64,000 nucleotides of DNA, taken from Streptomyces rubradiris (lineage in GTDB: Bacteria > Actinomycetota > Actinomycetes > Streptomycetales > Streptomycetaceae). How positions within the stretch are numbered: the first letter of the stretch is position 1; every line of letters starts with the position of its first letter. The stretch covers positions 930,001 to 994,000 of the forward strand of contig NZ_BNEA01000015.1 in assembly GCF_016860525.1 (NCBI RefSeq). Reading direction: 5' to 3'. Shown piece after piece: positions 51,585 through 61,494 of the stretch. The translations under genes and the position numbers were made by a program. The notes below the pieces were generated by a model. It made no database searches. It had not been told where the DNA came from and was given only the letters and a program-made list of their open reading frames with translations.

Positions 51585-52853
51585 TCACCCGGTCACGGCG
51601 GTGGGGCACGGCGTCGGGCTCGCGGAGCTGCTGGGGGTGGGGGACGGAGTGGCGGATGAGGTGGCGCAGTCGTCCGGTTCGGTGGGCGACGGGCTCGGCT
51701 CGGCCGTCGGGGCCGGTGTGGTGGACGGTGTCGGACTGCCCGTCGGCTGCCCGGGTGACCGGGAGGGCTCCGGGCTCGCCGGGGGCGTCGTCGGAGCGGA
51801 GGGGGTCGGGGCCGGGGAGGCCGATGTCGGGGCAGGGGTCGGCGAGGGAGCGGAGGGGGACGGCCCGGGGTTGCCCGGCGGGGTCGGGTCCGGGCCGACG
51901 ATGATGTCCCCGTCGCCGTCCCCCGCGCCTTTGTTCCCCGCGCCGCCGCCCGCGCCGTCGGCGGGCTCGGCCGCCGGTGTGTCGCCGCCCGCGCCGGGGC
52001 TCCGCGGCGGCACACCCGTGCCGTCCGGTACGGCGTGGACTCCCCCGCTGTAGAACTCCAGCCAGCGCCTGACCAGTTCGAGGTAGGACCGCGAGTGGTT
52101 GTAGCTGAGGACCGCTTCGGCCTGGTCGGCGTTCCGGCTCAGGTCACGGTCGCCCGCGCACAGGTAGTGTCCGGCCGCCAGGGCCGCGTCGAAGACGTTG
52201 TCCGGGTCGGCCCGGCCGTCGCCGTTGCCGTCCGTGCCCCAGCGGGCCCAGGTGGAGGGCAGGAACTGCATCGGGCCCACCGCGCGGTCGTAGCGCCGGT
52301 CGCCGTCACGGGACCCGCCGTCGGTGTCCCGGATCAGGGCGAAACCGCGGCCGTCGAGGGCGGGCCCGGTGATCCGGCGCGTGGTGGTGCCGTCCGGGCC
52401 GACGGCGCCGCCGCCCGCGTGGCCGGATTCGACCTTGCCGATCGCCGCGAGCAGTTCCCAGGGCAGTCGGCAGCCTGGATCGGTCCGGGCGACCGAGGTC
52501 TCGGCGGCCCGGTAGGCACGCAGCACGGTGGCCGGGATGCCGGACTGGGCGCGCGTGTCGCGCAGAACGGCCGGGGAAGCCACGCCGGACCGCACGGCCA
52601 GGGGCGGCAGTTCCGTGTGGTACGAACCGTCGCCGGGCGGGGCGGGTTCGGCGTACGGGGCGTTTGTGACCGGCCGGTGGTCCTCGTCGGCCGGCGGTGC
52701 CGCGTGGGCGTCCTTCGCCTCCTCGGTGCGGCCGGTGAGGCCGGGCGCCTGGGACGCGGTGAGGGCCGCCACGACCGTCACGACGAGGGCGGTGCTCCGC
52801 AGCCCCTTGCGGGTCCGGACGGTGAGCGGGCGTCGTGCGCGGCGCATGGACAT
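51585..52853 (-). CDS. Secreted lytic transglycosylase (MltB-like) with Pro/Ser-rich tail
   Basis: This 422-residue protein starts at ATG 52853 (GGGAG about 11 bases upstream); the frame opens four codons earlier. A signal peptide is followed by a transglycosylase domain with the catalytic Glu likely in LLAAIGKVESGHAGGG, then VGPMQFLPSTWARWGTDGNG and ALAAGHYLCAGDRDLS. The last 130 residues are Pro/Ser/Thr repeats (PSPSAPSPTPAPTSASPAP), a probable wall-spanning linker without an anchor motif. It cleaves peptidoglycan glycan strands. It follows the last Mas gene of the mce operon by 69 bp and may belong to the same transcript. Confidence 0.83.
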   Translation of the reverse strand: MSMRRARRPLTVRTRKGLRSTALVVTVVAALTASQAPGLTGRTEEAKDAHAAPPADEDHRPVTNAPYAEPAPPGDGSYHTELPPLAVRSGVASPAVLRDTRAQSGIPATVLRAYRAAETSVARTDPGCRLPWELLAAIGKVESGHAGGGAVGPDGTTTRRITGPALDGRGFALIRDTDGGSRDGDRRYDRAVGPMQFLPSTWARWGTDGNGDGRADPDNVFDAALAAGHYLCAGDRDLSRNADQAEAVLSYNHSRSYLELVRRWLEFYSGGVHAVPDGTGVPPRSPGAGGDTPAAEPADGAGGGAGNKGAGDGDGDIIVGPDPTPPGNPGPSPSAPSPTPAPTSASPAPTPSAPTTPPASPEPSRSPGQPTGSPTPSTTPAPTAEPSPSPTEPDDCATSSATPSPTPSSSASPTPCPTAVTG

Positions 52854-52922
52854 CGCTGGTGTCACTCCCGTGGTTGTCGTGGGCTTCGCGGTGGCGCACT
52901 CGATGGCGTGGTCGCGTCGTCC

Positions 52923-53753
52923 TCAGCGGCCGAAGGTGTCGATGCCGGAGACGAGCCACCGCCCGTCGCGGAGCACGACGTCCACGGCGAGCATCGCTCC
53001 CGCGTACACGCCCTCGTCCTGTTTCCCGCGGGTCCCGGAGGTGCTGACGCTGCTCTGGTCGGCGTAGACCAGGACCCGGGCCCGGTCGCCGTCGATGCGT
53101 TCGACCGCGCTGTCGGTGACCGTCGTGGTGATCACCGCCTTCTGCGCGTCGGCCCGCTTGCGGACATCGGCGAGCAGGGCGCGGTGCTGGGCGACGGCCT
53201 TCCCGGTGAGGAGGTCCCCGGCGGCCTTCTTCAGCGCGCCGGGGTCGGTGTGGTCGTAGGAGAAGAGCCGGTCGACGGCTTTGGCGGCCTGCCCCTTGAT
53301 CTCGCTGGTGCGGGCGAGGTCGGTCAGCGCGGTGTTGCCCAGCGCGGGGTCGTCCCGCAGGGCCTCGGCCTTGGCGTGCGCCCAGCCGGCGAAGCCGCCG
53401 AGGAGGAGGGTGAGGGCGCAGAGGAGTGCGAGGGCGGTGCGGTGGTGGGGGCGGCCGGCCTCACCGGCGGGGGGCGGAGGGCCGTCCGGCTTCCGGTCCC
53501 GTGCCGTGTCCGGGGCCCTGACTGCCGTTCGGGCGGATCGGGGGCGTACGGCCGTCGCGTGGGTACGGGTGCGAGGTGCCGGGCGCTCCGACTGTTCCGG
53601 CTGCCCGGCCTGCCCCGGCTGCTTCGGTTGCCCCGGCTGCTTCTGCTGCTTCGGTTGCCCCGGCTGGTTCTGCTGCTCCGGGAAGGCGGCGGGCCGGGTG
53701 TCGCGCGACTGGCGGCGCCGCTCGCGGTTGATGTGGTGGCGGGTCGTCGGCAT
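52923..53753 (-). CDS. Mce-associated (Mas) membrane protein 4
   Basis: This 276-residue protein starts at ATG 53753 (GAGGA upstream). A Gln/Pro-rich N-terminal segment (QPGQPKQQKQPGQPKQPG, residues about 30-55) is followed by one membrane helix (ALALLCALTLLLGGFAGWA) and an extracytoplasmic NTF2-like domain (VYADQSSVSTSG, VDVVLRDGRWLVSGIDTFG). Mas proteins are thought to stabilise Mce transport complexes. The Gln/Pro part faces the cytoplasm and is unusual. It is separated from Mas3 by 44 bp. Confidence 0.8.
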   Translation of the reverse strand: MPTTRHHINRERRRQSRDTRPAAFPEQQNQPGQPKQQKQPGQPKQPGQAGQPEQSERPAPRTRTHATAVRPRSARTAVRAPDTARDRKPDGPPPPAGEAGRPHHRTALALLCALTLLLGGFAGWAHAKAEALRDDPALGNTALTDLARTSEIKGQAAKAVDRLFSYDHTDPGALKKAAGDLLTGKAVAQHRALLADVRKRADAQKAVITTTVTDSAVERIDGDRARVLVYADQSSVSTSGTRGKQDEGVYAGAMLAVDVVLRDGRWLVSGIDTFGR

Positions 53754-53797
53754 CGTGCGGTGTCCTCTCGTGCGGGCGGCGGGCGCGGACGGAACGG

Positions 53798-54346
53798 TCA
53801 GCCGGCCGAGGCGCCGCCCACCGGGGCCTGTCCCAGGGCGCTGAGCCGCCACTGGCTCTTGGTGCGGGTGAGTTCGCCGAACATCCGGCTGTCCTTCTCG
53901 GTCTTCGCCCCGTCGGACGCCTTGACGGTCACGCGCAGGGCGACCAGTACCCGGGCCCGCCCGGCACGGTCGTCGAGCTCGGTGACGGCGCCCGACAGCA
54001 CCCGGGCCGTGGTGACCGTCTTCGCCGCCTTCACCTGATCGGCGAACTGCTCGCGCCCCGAGGCCAGTTGCTCGTGCAGCTCGCCGGTGGTGGACGACTC
54101 CCACAGGTCGAGACCGCGGTCCAGGTCGCGGTGGTCGAGGGTGTTGAGGTTCTGCACGGCCTGTTCCCCGGCGGCGAGCGCCTCGTCCCGCTGGGCGGCG
54201 TACGCCGACCGGTCGTCATGGGCCGCTTCGTACCAGTCCTCGCCCGCCCACGCCGCGAAACCCGCCGCGCAGAGGACGAGGGCGAGGGACAGCGCGGTCA
54301 GTAACCGCGGACGTCTTCCGGCGAGGACACGCGGGGTACGTGGCAT
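53798..54346 (-). CDS. Mce-associated (Mas) membrane protein 3
   Basis: This 182-residue protein starts at ATG 54346 (GGGAGAA upstream). One helix (LLTALSLALVLCAAGFAAWA) is followed by the Mas domain (YAAQRDEALAAGEQAVQNLN, VTELDDRAGRARVLVALRV, KSQWRLSAL). The pattern RDxALAxGxxAVxxLxTLD recurs in Mas1. It is separated from Mas2 by 26 bp with its own ribosome site. Confidence 0.8.
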   Translation of the reverse strand: MPRTPRVLAGRRPRLLTALSLALVLCAAGFAAWAGEDWYEAAHDDRSAYAAQRDEALAAGEQAVQNLNTLDHRDLDRGLDLWESSTTGELHEQLASGREQFADQVKAAKTVTTARVLSGAVTELDDRAGRARVLVALRVTVKASDGAKTEKDSRMFGELTRTKSQWRLSALGQAPVGGASAG

Positions 54347-54372
54347 GAGGTTCTCCCGTCTTGCGCGCACGG

Positions 54373-55290
54373 TCAGCGGGCCTTGATGTCGACGATCCGC
54401 CAACGGTCGTCCACCAGCCGGGCCGTGACGGTGAGCTGGGCGGCGGCCGTGGTGGCCTTGCCGTTGCCGCGGCGGGAGACCTGGTCGAGGAACACCAGCA
54501 GGCGGGCCCGGTCTCCGTCGAGTTCGATCACGCCGGTGCGTACGGCCTTGGTACTGAGGGTGATCCGCTGGCCGGCGAGGTCGTCGCGGACCCTGGCGAA
54601 CAGTTCCTGGTACTGGCGGGCCGCGCGGCCGTCGAGCACGGTGCGTGCGGAGCGCTCGGCGGTCGCGGTGCCGTCGGGTGTGTAGGAGAAGACGCGGGCG
54701 AGGGCGTTGTCGATCTCCCCCGCGACCCGGGCGGTGGCCTCGGTGTCGGTGAGCGCGCGGTTACGGGCGGCCTCCGTCGACCTCAGCTGGTGGGCGCCGT
54801 AGAGGAAGCCGCCCCCGCCGCCCAGGAGTACGGCGACGATCCCCGCCGCCGCGGCCCCGCGCAGCCGGCCGACCCGTGACCGCCACCGACGGGACACGCT
54901 CCCGCCCGCCTCCGCCTGGGCGGCCCCGTCCACGGGGCTCTCCGACTCCGGCCCGGCGGGCCCGCCCTCGCGCGCCTCGCCCTCCGGCCGGCCGTCCGCC
55001 TCCGGCCCGTCGTCCGCCTCCGGCCCGGTGGACTCGCCGACGGGCGTCACGGACTCCGGCCCGGAATCCGCCCCGGCCTCGGCCGCCCCTGCCTCGCGCG
55101 CGCCGGCCGGCTCACCCTCGGCAGTCCCGGCGGTCCCGGAGCCGGCCGGCTCGCCCCCCGGTAACGCGGGGCCCGGCCGGGCCGCTTCCGTGGCGGGCGC
55201 GCCAGGCGCCGTCACGTCCTCGGCGGAGCCGCCCGTCCCGGTGCGCGTGAGCACCGGCGCCGGGGCGCGTCGCGGGCGTGTGAGTCTCAT
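54373..55290 (-). CDS. Mce-associated (Mas) membrane protein 2
   Basis: This 305-residue protein starts at ATG 55290, overlapping the Mas1 stop by 4 nt. About 150 residues of acidic, Pro/Gly/Glu-rich cytoplasmic sequence (GGPAGPESESPVDGAAQAEA) precede one helix (GAAAAGIVAVLLGGGGGFLY). The Mas domain follows (ALTDTEATARVAGEIDNALA, VIELDGDRARLLVFLDQV, TARLVDDRWRIVDIKA). The long acidic tail is probably disordered. Confidence 0.82.
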   Translation of the reverse strand: MRLTRPRRAPAPVLTRTGTGGSAEDVTAPGAPATEAARPGPALPGGEPAGSGTAGTAEGEPAGAREAGAAEAGADSGPESVTPVGESTGPEADDGPEADGRPEGEAREGGPAGPESESPVDGAAQAEAGGSVSRRWRSRVGRLRGAAAAGIVAVLLGGGGGFLYGAHQLRSTEAARNRALTDTEATARVAGEIDNALARVFSYTPDGTATAERSARTVLDGRAARQYQELFARVRDDLAGQRITLSTKAVRTGVIELDGDRARLLVFLDQVSRRGNGKATTAAAQLTVTARLVDDRWRIVDIKAR

Positions 55291-55799
55291 CGGCCGTCCT
55301 CCCCGTCCCCGGTCAGCGGCACCGCGTTCAGGGCCCGTACCTTCCACTCCCCCGCGTCCGTGCGGGACAGGACGGCCTCCAGGCGTTTTCGGTCGGTGGC
55401 CGGCCGTTTGGTTCCCGCCGGGGTGACCTCGACGCTGACGGTGGCGATGAGCTTGGCCGTGCCGGCGCGGGTGTCGAGCGCGGTGACGGCGGCCTCGGTG
55501 ACCGTGCCGCGGGCCGAGGCGCCCGCCTTCGGCTCCGTACGGCCCAGCGTGTCGCGCAGCGGCCCGGTCGACGCGGCGCGCCAGGCCCGGATGCCCGCCT
55601 CGGCCCGCTGCCGGGTGGAGGCGTCCAGCGTGGTGAGGGCGGTGACACCCGCGCGGCCCTCGGCGAGCGCCCGGTCCCGCTGCCGGCCGTAGGCGGCAGC
55701 GTCGTCGGTGCGGGCCTGCGCGTACGTCCACGCGCCGGTCCCGCAGAAGCCGGCCGCCAGCACGAGCCCCACGCCCGCGAGCAGCCTGGCCCCCCTCAC
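55287..55799 (-). CDS. Mce-associated (Mas) membrane protein 1
   Basis: This 170-residue protein starts at GTG 55799, overlapping the MceF stop by 4 nt (GTGA), so no separate ribosome site is needed. One N-terminal helix (LLAGVGLVLAAGFCGTGAW) is followed by the NTF2-like Mas domain (YGRQRDRALAEGRAGVTALT, SVEVTPAGTKRPATDRKR, DAGEWKVRALNAVPLTG). Translational coupling to MceF argues that the Mas proteins are made in proportion to the transporter. Confidence 0.82.
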   Translation of the reverse strand: MRGARLLAGVGLVLAAGFCGTGAWTYAQARTDDAAAYGRQRDRALAEGRAGVTALTTLDASTRQRAEAGIRAWRAASTGPLRDTLGRTEPKAGASARGTVTEAAVTALDTRAGTAKLIATVSVEVTPAGTKRPATDRKRLEAVLSRTDAGEWKVRALNAVPLTGDGEDGR

Positions 55800-57073
55800 C
55801 GTGTGCTCCCGGTGCCGGGCAGGAGGAGGTCCGCCATGTCCTTCGGCGCCGCGCCGTCCTGGCCGGGCAGGGCGAGGGCGCCGGGCAGCGCGCCGGCGGT
55901 GCCGCCCGGTGCCGCCGCGCCGCCGGAGGGCAGGGAGCCGGGCCGCGCCGGGTCGGGGACCGGGCCGCCCTCGGGCGCGTGTGCCGAGCCGCGTACGTTG
56001 TACCCGTCCGCGGCGGAGGCGGTGCACGCCGCGCCGGTGTTGAGGGCGGGCGCGGTGCCGAGGTCGAGTCCGTTGCGGTAGCGGGTGGCGCCGTAACCGG
56101 CGGTGCAGGGCAGGGGCTTGAAGAAGGTGACGGCCATGCCGAGGTTCAGCTTCCCTCCGTCGACGGCGGTGGCCCCGGCGGACACGGCCGCGGGGTACTT
56201 CACGAGCAGTTCCTCCAGGCCGCGCTGCCGGGTGACGGCGATCTCGGAGGTGGTGAGCAGGTTGGCGAGGACGACGCCGAGGCTCGGGTCGAGGTCCCGC
56301 AGGACCGCGCTGACCTGGGTGGCGGCCTCGGGCGCGGTGGCGAGGAGGCGGCGCAGGTCGGCGTCGGAGCCCTTGAGGGTACGGGCCAGTTCCTCGGCTC
56401 CGCCGGCGAAGTCCCGGATGGCGCGGGTCTCTTCGGCCTGGGTGCGCAGCACGGTCTCGCCGTCGGCGATGAGCCGGGTGGTGGCGGGCAGGTTGCGGTC
56501 GGCGGCCCGCAGGAAGGCGTCGCCGCTGTCGAGCAGCGCCTGGAGGTCGTCGCCGTGCCCTTCGAAGGTCTTGCCGAACTCGTCCACGACCGTGCGCAGG
56601 TCCTCCAGCGGTACGGACCGGGTCAGGTCGTCGATGCCGGCGAGTACGTCCGTGACGGGTGCGGGGACCTGGGTGTCGGACTGTTCGATCCGGGCGCCGT
56701 CGGCGAGGTAGGGACCGTCGTCGCCGCGCGGGCGCAGGTCGATGTACTGCTCGCCGACGGCGGAGAGCCCGGCGACCACGGCACGGGCGTCGGCGGGTAT
56801 GCGCGGGGCGGACTTCTTGATGCGCAGTTCGGCCACGACACCGTCCGCGGTGAGGCCGATCGGTCCGACGCGGCCCACCGAGACGCCCCGGTAGGTGACG
56901 TCGGAGTGGGTGAACAGGCCGCCGGTCCGCGGCAGGAGCACGTCGACCGTGTAGTAGTCGGCGACCCCGGCGTACCGGCCGAGGTCGGCGTAGCGGATGC
57001 CGAGGTAGGAGCAGGCGAGCACGGCGATGAGGAGGAAGGCGAGGTTCTTCAGCCGGACGGCGCGGGTGATCAC
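55796..57073 (-). CDS. mceF: MCE family protein MceF
   Basis: This 425-residue, sixth MCE protein starts at ATG 57073, overlapping MceE by 4 nt. An N-terminal helix (NLAFLLIAVLACSYLGIRYA) is followed by the MCE domain (VLLPRTGGLFTHSDVTYRGV, SVGRVGPIGLTADGVVAELR, LSAVGEQYIDLRPRGDDGPY) at about residues 35-115. A long alpha-helical region and a Gly/Pro-rich C-terminus follow. MCE proteins form hexameric tubes that move lipids or sterols across the envelope. A mycobacterial-like A-F order supports the name. Confidence 0.87.
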   Translation of the reverse strand: MITRAVRLKNLAFLLIAVLACSYLGIRYADLGRYAGVADYYTVDVLLPRTGGLFTHSDVTYRGVSVGRVGPIGLTADGVVAELRIKKSAPRIPADARAVVAGLSAVGEQYIDLRPRGDDGPYLADGARIEQSDTQVPAPVTDVLAGIDDLTRSVPLEDLRTVVDEFGKTFEGHGDDLQALLDSGDAFLRAADRNLPATTRLIADGETVLRTQAEETRAIRDFAGGAEELARTLKGSDADLRRLLATAPEAATQVSAVLRDLDPSLGVVLANLLTTSEIAVTRQRGLEELLVKYPAAVSAGATAVDGGKLNLGMAVTFFKPLPCTAGYGATRYRNGLDLGTAPALNTGAACTASAADGYNVRGSAHAPEGGPVPDPARPGSLPSGGAAAPGGTAGALPGALALPGQDGAAPKDMADLLLPGTGSTR

Positions 57074-58335
57074 CCGAGTTCACCTCCCGGCGTGGGTGCC
57101 CCGGAGCCGGTGCCGGCGGAGGCGGGGGTGGAGACGGCGGGCAGGGGCAGCGGCGAGGTGGGAGCGGGGGCGGTCCGGGGTGCCTTGCCGGTGCCTTCGC
57201 GGGCGGTCGTGCCGGGCTGTGCGCTCGCGGTCGGGGCGGGCGTGCTCCGCGGCACCAGCGGCGGGATGATCCGCGTTCCCGGCGCGGCCGTCATCTCCAG
57301 GTAGACGTTGAGGTAGTCGCCCTTCACTCCGCGCAGCACCTCGTCGGTGAACGGGTAGGTGAGCAGCACCTGGAGCGAGTCGGGCAGGTCCGTGCCCGCG
57401 TCCGCGAGGGCCTTCAGGGAGGGCGCGATGGCCTTGAGGTCGGCGATCATGTCGTCCTTGCTCGCGTCGATGGTGGCGACGGCGACCTCGGAGAGCGTGT
57501 CGAGGGAGCGCAGCATGGTCAGCAGCGAGCCGCGTTGCCGGTCGAGGGTCTTCAGTCCGGGTGAGAGGTCGGTGAGGACGGTGGCGACGTCGTCCTCGCG
57601 GGTGGCGAGGGTCGCGGAGAGCCGGTTGACGGCGTCGAGCGCGTCGGTGATGTCGCCCCGGTGGTCGTCGAGGTCGGTCACCAGGGTGTCGACCCGTTTC
57701 AGTACGGAGCGGACGTCGCCCTCCCGGCCGCCGAGCGCCTCGTTCAGTTCCCGGGTGATGGTCTTGAGCTGGTTGACGCCGCCGCCGTTGAGCAGCAGGG
57801 ACAGCGCGCCGAACACCTCCTCGACCTCGGTGTTGCGGCTGGTGCGGGAGACCGGGATGACGGCGCCGTCCGCGAGCCGCCCGGCGCCGGTCTCCCGGGC
57901 GGGCGCCGCGAGCTGGATGTACTTCTCGCCGAGCAGACTGGACTGTCCGACCCGGGCGGTGGCGTCGGCGGGCAGCCGTACCGCGCCGTTGATCTTCATG
58001 GTGACGCGGGCGGACCAGCCGTCGAGTTCGATGCCGGTGACCCGGCCGACGGCGACGTCGTTGACCTTCACCGCCGCCTGCGGCACCAGGCTGAGCACGT
58101 CGCGCAGTTCCGCCGTGACGGTGTACGGGTGGTCGCCGAGGTCGGCGCCGCCGGGCAGCGGCAGTTCCTGGACGCCGTCGAAGCGCGTCAGCCCGAGGGT
58201 GGCCGCGCCGAGGGCCAGGGTCAGGCCGAGGGCGAGCAGTCCGCCGACGGTGAGGCGGGCCGCGCCCGGTTTGGTCAGCGTCCGCCTGCGGACCGCCTCG
58301 GCCGGCGGGTCGGCGGGCCGGGTGAGGAGTTTCAT
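57070..58335 (-). CDS. mceE: MCE family protein MceE
   Basis: This 421-residue protein starts at ATG 58335, overlapping the MceD stop by 4 nt. An N-terminal helix ([20 protein letters not shown]) is followed by [20 protein letters not shown] and [20 protein letters not shown], the signature of the MceE position. In mycobacteria MceE is a lipoprotein. Here no clear lipobox Cys is seen, so it is probably anchored by the helix. The C-terminus is Pro/Ser/Thr-rich. Confidence 0.87.
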   Translation of the reverse strand: MKLLTRPADPPAEAVRRRTLTKPGAARLTVGGLLALGLTLALGAATLGLTRFDGVQELPLPGGADLGDHPYTVTAELRDVLSLVPQAAVKVNDVAVGRVTGIELDGWSARVTMKINGAVRLPADATARVGQSSLLGEKYIQLAAPARETGAGRLADGAVIPVSRTSRNTEVEEVFGALSLLLNGGGVNQLKTITRELNEALGGREGDVRSVLKRVDTLVTDLDDHRGDITDALDAVNRLSATLATREDDVATVLTDLSPGLKTLDRQRGSLLTMLRSLDTLSEVAVATIDASKDDMIADLKAIAPSLKALADAGTDLPDSLQVLLTYPFTDEVLRGVKGDYLNVYLEMTAAPGTRIIPPLVPRSTPAPTASAQPGTTAREGTGKAPRTAPAPTSPLPLPAVSTPASAGTGSGAPTPGGELG

Positions 58336-59354
58336 CGCTGTCCCTTCCCGGACGCCGTGATGCCGTCCGTCGGGTACAGCGGCAGCAGCGGGCCGCCCAG
58401 GCTGATCTCGTTGAGGTTGGCGCGGCCGTCGAGGGTGCGGGTGTCGGGGTTGTAGGCGTTGACGACGTTGGCCGCGGCCAGCGGCGCCACGTCCAGGGCC
58501 TCGGCGAGGGAGGCCCGCTGCTCGACCAGGGTCCGGGTGAGGGGGACGAGCCGGTCCACGTTCTCCTTCAGCGCGCCCCGGTTGTCCTCGATGAAGGTCT
58601 TGACCTGGCCCAGGGCGGTGCCGAGTTCGGCCAGGGCGCCCGCGAGGTCGTCCTTGTTGTCGGCGAAGACGCCGACGACCTCGGCCAGGCGTTCCTGGGC
58701 GGTGCGCACGTCGTCGTCCTTCTCCTTGAGCATGGTGGTGAAGGCCTGGAGCCGGCTCAGCGTGTCGAACAGGTGGTCACTGCTGCCGTCGAGGGTCTTG
58801 GCCGCCTTGCCGAACTGCTCGATGCTCTCGCCGATGGCCTCGCCGTTGCCGCGGAGGTTGGCCGCCCCGGTGCGCAGCAGGCCGGACAGCGCGCCGGCGG
58901 AGTTGGCGCCGTCGGGGCCGAGCGCCCGGCTGAGTTCGGTGATCGAGTCGTAGAGCTGGTCTATCTCGACGGGGGTGCGGTTGCGGGCGGCGGGCAGGAC
59001 GGCGCCGTCGGCGAGGGCCGGGCCGTCGCGGTAGGCGGGGGTGAGCTGCACGTACCGGTCGGAGACGACGCTCGGTGCGACGACGACGGCGCGGGCGCCG
59101 TCGGGTACCTTGACGCCCTCGTCGACCCGGAGGCCGACCCGTACCGTGGTGCCCTGCGGCCGCACCGACTCGACCTCGCCGACCCGTACGCCGAGGATCC
59201 GCAGGTCGGATCCGGCGTAGATGCCGACGGCGCGGTCGAAGTAGGCGGTGAGGCGGGTGCCGTCGGAGCCGAGGACCCGTACGGCGGCGAGCCCGGCGGC
59301 GATCAGCACCGTCAGGGCGAGCGCGCAGGCGAGGAGTTTCCGGCGGGTGCTCAT
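58332..59354 (-). CDS. mceD: MCE family protein MceD
   Basis: This 340-residue protein starts at ATG 59354. A signal-anchor ([20 protein letters not shown]) is followed by the MCE domain ([60 protein letters not shown]) and coiled helices. It overlaps its neighbours at both ends by 4 nt. It shows a standard length and no lesion. Confidence 0.87.
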   Translation of the reverse strand: MSTRRKLLACALALTVLIAAGLAAVRVLGSDGTRLTAYFDRAVGIYAGSDLRILGVRVGEVESVRPQGTTVRVGLRVDEGVKVPDGARAVVVAPSVVSDRYVQLTPAYRDGPALADGAVLPAARNRTPVEIDQLYDSITELSRALGPDGANSAGALSGLLRTGAANLRGNGEAIGESIEQFGKAAKTLDGSSDHLFDTLSRLQAFTTMLKEKDDDVRTAQERLAEVVGVFADNKDDLAGALAELGTALGQVKTFIEDNRGALKENVDRLVPLTRTLVEQRASLAEALDVAPLAAANVVNAYNPDTRTLDGRANLNEISLGGPLLPLYPTDGITASGKGQR

Positions 59355-60439
59355 CGCTCACCTTTCCGCTCGGCCGCGGCCGGCTGTTTCGGCGGCACGC
59401 AGCCGGTCGAGGGCCGGGAGCCCTCGGGCAGATAGGCGCGGGGGACGACGCCGCACAGGTAGCTGTCGAACCAGCGGCCGTTGCCGAGGGTGTTGCCGAC
59501 GAGGCGGTAGTAGGGTCCGGCCAGTGCGAGGGTCTTGCCGAGCTGGGCGCTGTTCTTCTCCAGGACGGTGGTGACCCGGCCGAGCGCCTCAAGGGTGGGG
59601 CCCAGCTGCCGGTCGTTGTCCTCGACGAGGCCGCCGAGTTCGGTGCCGAGGTCCCGGCTTCCCTCGAGCAGCGCCTGGATGGCGTCGCGGCGGTCGCGCA
59701 ACTCGCCGAGCAGGGAGCCTCCGTCCCGCAGGAGGATCTCGAAACTGGACTTCTTGTCCTTCAGCGTCTGGGTGAACCTGGCGCTGCCGCGCAGGAGTTC
59801 GGCGAGTTCGGTGTCGCGCCGGGAGACGGTCTTCGACAGCGCGGACAGGCCGTCGGCGGCCTTGCGCACGTGGGGCGGGGAGTTGGCGAAGGTCTTGGAG
59901 ATGGTCTCGAAGCTGTCCGCGAGCCGCCGGGTGTCGAGGGCGTCGATGGTGCCGCCGAGGTCCTGGAGCGCCTGGGTCACGTCGTACGGGGAGGTGGTGC
60001 GGGTCAGCGGGATGCGGCTGCCGGGGTCCTGGCGGGCGGCGCCGAGCGGGTCGAGCGCCAGGTACTTGTCGCCGAGGACGGTCTTGATGGCGATGGCCGC
60101 GGTCGTCCGGTCGCCGATCCAGGCGTCCTCGACCTCGAAGCTGACCTTGACCTTGGGGCCGTCGAGGGCGACGCCGGTGACCTCCCCGACCTTGACGCCG
60201 GCGACGCGCACCTCGTCGCCCTCGTCGAGCCCGGCCGCCTCGGAGAAGTCGGCGCTGTAGGTGGTGCCGCCGCCGAACGGCAGCCGGTCCACCCGCAGGA
60301 CGAGGACGGCGAGCAGGGCGAGGGCGAGCAGTCCGACGACGCCCACGGCACGGGGGTCCCGTTCCCTGACCGGCTTGAAGCGCGGGCGCCGGGCCGCGTC
60401 CGGCCGGCCGGTGCCGCCGCCCCGTGCGAAGGGTCTCAT
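59351..60439 (-). CDS. mceC: MCE family protein MceC
   Basis: This 362-residue protein starts at ATG 60439, which overlaps the MceB stop (ATGA); the frame is open to 60544 but inside mceB. A basic N-terminus and helix ([20 protein letters not shown]) precede the MCE domain ([40 protein letters not shown]). The end of the protein contains [13 protein letters not shown], as in other C-position members. Confidence 0.87.
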   Translation of the reverse strand: MRPFARGGGTGRPDAARRPRFKPVRERDPRAVGVVGLLALALLAVLVLRVDRLPFGGGTTYSADFSEAAGLDEGDEVRVAGVKVGEVTGVALDGPKVKVSFEVEDAWIGDRTTAAIAIKTVLGDKYLALDPLGAARQDPGSRIPLTRTTSPYDVTQALQDLGGTIDALDTRRLADSFETISKTFANSPPHVRKAADGLSALSKTVSRRDTELAELLRGSARFTQTLKDKKSSFEILLRDGGSLLGELRDRRDAIQALLEGSRDLGTELGGLVEDNDRQLGPTLEALGRVTTVLEKNSAQLGKTLALAGPYYRLVGNTLGNGRWFDSYLCGVVPRAYLPEGSRPSTGCVPPKQPAAAERKGER

Positions 60440-61494
60440 CCGCGGCACCTCGATTCGGTGAGGGCGATACCGGTCGGTGCCTCGGAGCCGTCGGAGGTGG
60501 TCACGCCGCTCACCCGTGCCTCGCACAGGTAGAGGTTGAACCACGATCCGTAGGAGGAGAGCCGGGCCAGGGCGGACATCTTGGCGGGGCTGCGGTCGAG
60601 GAAGTCCTCGATCTGCGGGGTGTGTTCGGCCAGGCCCGTCGACAGCCGGCCCAGTTCGCGGATGTCCTTCTTCAGGGGCGCGCGGCCGTCCTGGAGGAGT
60701 CCGGCGGTGACGGTGGTCAGCTCGCCCATGGCCTGGACGGCTTCGCCGAGGGGTTCGCGGTCGTCGTTGAAGCCGGTGACGAGGGACCGCAGGGTGGCGA
60801 CGAGGTCGTCGAAGCCGGCCTCGCGTTCGTTGAGGGTCCGCAGGACGGTGCCGAGGTTGTCGACGACTTCGCCGATCACCTTGTCCTTGGCGGCGACGGT
60901 GGTGCTGAGCGAGCCGATGTGGCGGATCAGGCTGTCGACGGTGGCGCCCTCGCCCTGCAGCACCTGGACGATGGACCCGGCGAGTTCGTTGACGTCCTTC
61001 GGGGAGAGTCCTTCGAACAGCGGCTTGAACCCGTTGAAGAGCAGGGTCAGGTCCAGGGCGGGGGTGGTGCGCTCCAACGGGATGGTGTCGCCCGGCCGGA
61101 GGGTGCCGGTGAGGTCTCCGCTGCCCCGGTCGAGGGCCACGTAGCGCTGGCCGACCATGTTGAGGTACTTCACGGCGGCGGTGGCCGACCGGGGCAGCCG
61201 GCGGTCCTCGCGGACGGTGAAGGTGACCTGTGCGGTGCGGCGGTGGACGACCCGCACGTCGGTCACCTCACCGACCTTCACCCCGGAGATCCGCACACTG
61301 GCGCCCTCGTCGAGGCCGGTGACGTCGGTGAACAGCGCCCGATAGGTGGCGGTGCCGCCGCCGATGCCGGTGTCGGCGACGCTGAGGCCGAGCACGGCGG
61401 TGGCGAGGCCGGTCACCATCACGAAGGCCAGCGACTTCAGCAGCGGTCCGGCCAGGGAGCGCCGTCGGGTGTGGGCGTGGTCGGGGGCGGTCAT
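60436..61494 (-). CDS. mceB: MCE family protein MceB
   Basis: This 352-residue protein starts at ATG 61494, overlapping the MceA stop by 4 nt. A helix (SLAFVMVTGLATAVLGLSVA) precedes the MCE domain (RALFTDVTGLDEGASVRISG, VKYLNMVGQRYVALDRGSGD) and long helices. The C-terminus has YGSWFNLYLCEARVSG, a typical B-position ending. Confidence 0.87.
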   Translation of the reverse strand: MTAPDHAHTRRRSLAGPLLKSLAFVMVTGLATAVLGLSVADTGIGGGTATYRALFTDVTGLDEGASVRISGVKVGEVTDVRVVHRRTAQVTFTVREDRRLPRSATAAVKYLNMVGQRYVALDRGSGDLTGTLRPGDTIPLERTTPALDLTLLFNGFKPLFEGLSPKDVNELAGSIVQVLQGEGATVDSLIRHIGSLSTTVAAKDKVIGEVVDNLGTVLRTLNEREAGFDDLVATLRSLVTGFNDDREPLGEAVQAMGELTTVTAGLLQDGRAPLKKDIRELGRLSTGLAEHTPQIEDFLDRSPAKMSALARLSSYGSWFNLYLCEARVSGVTTSDGSEAPTGIALTESRCRG

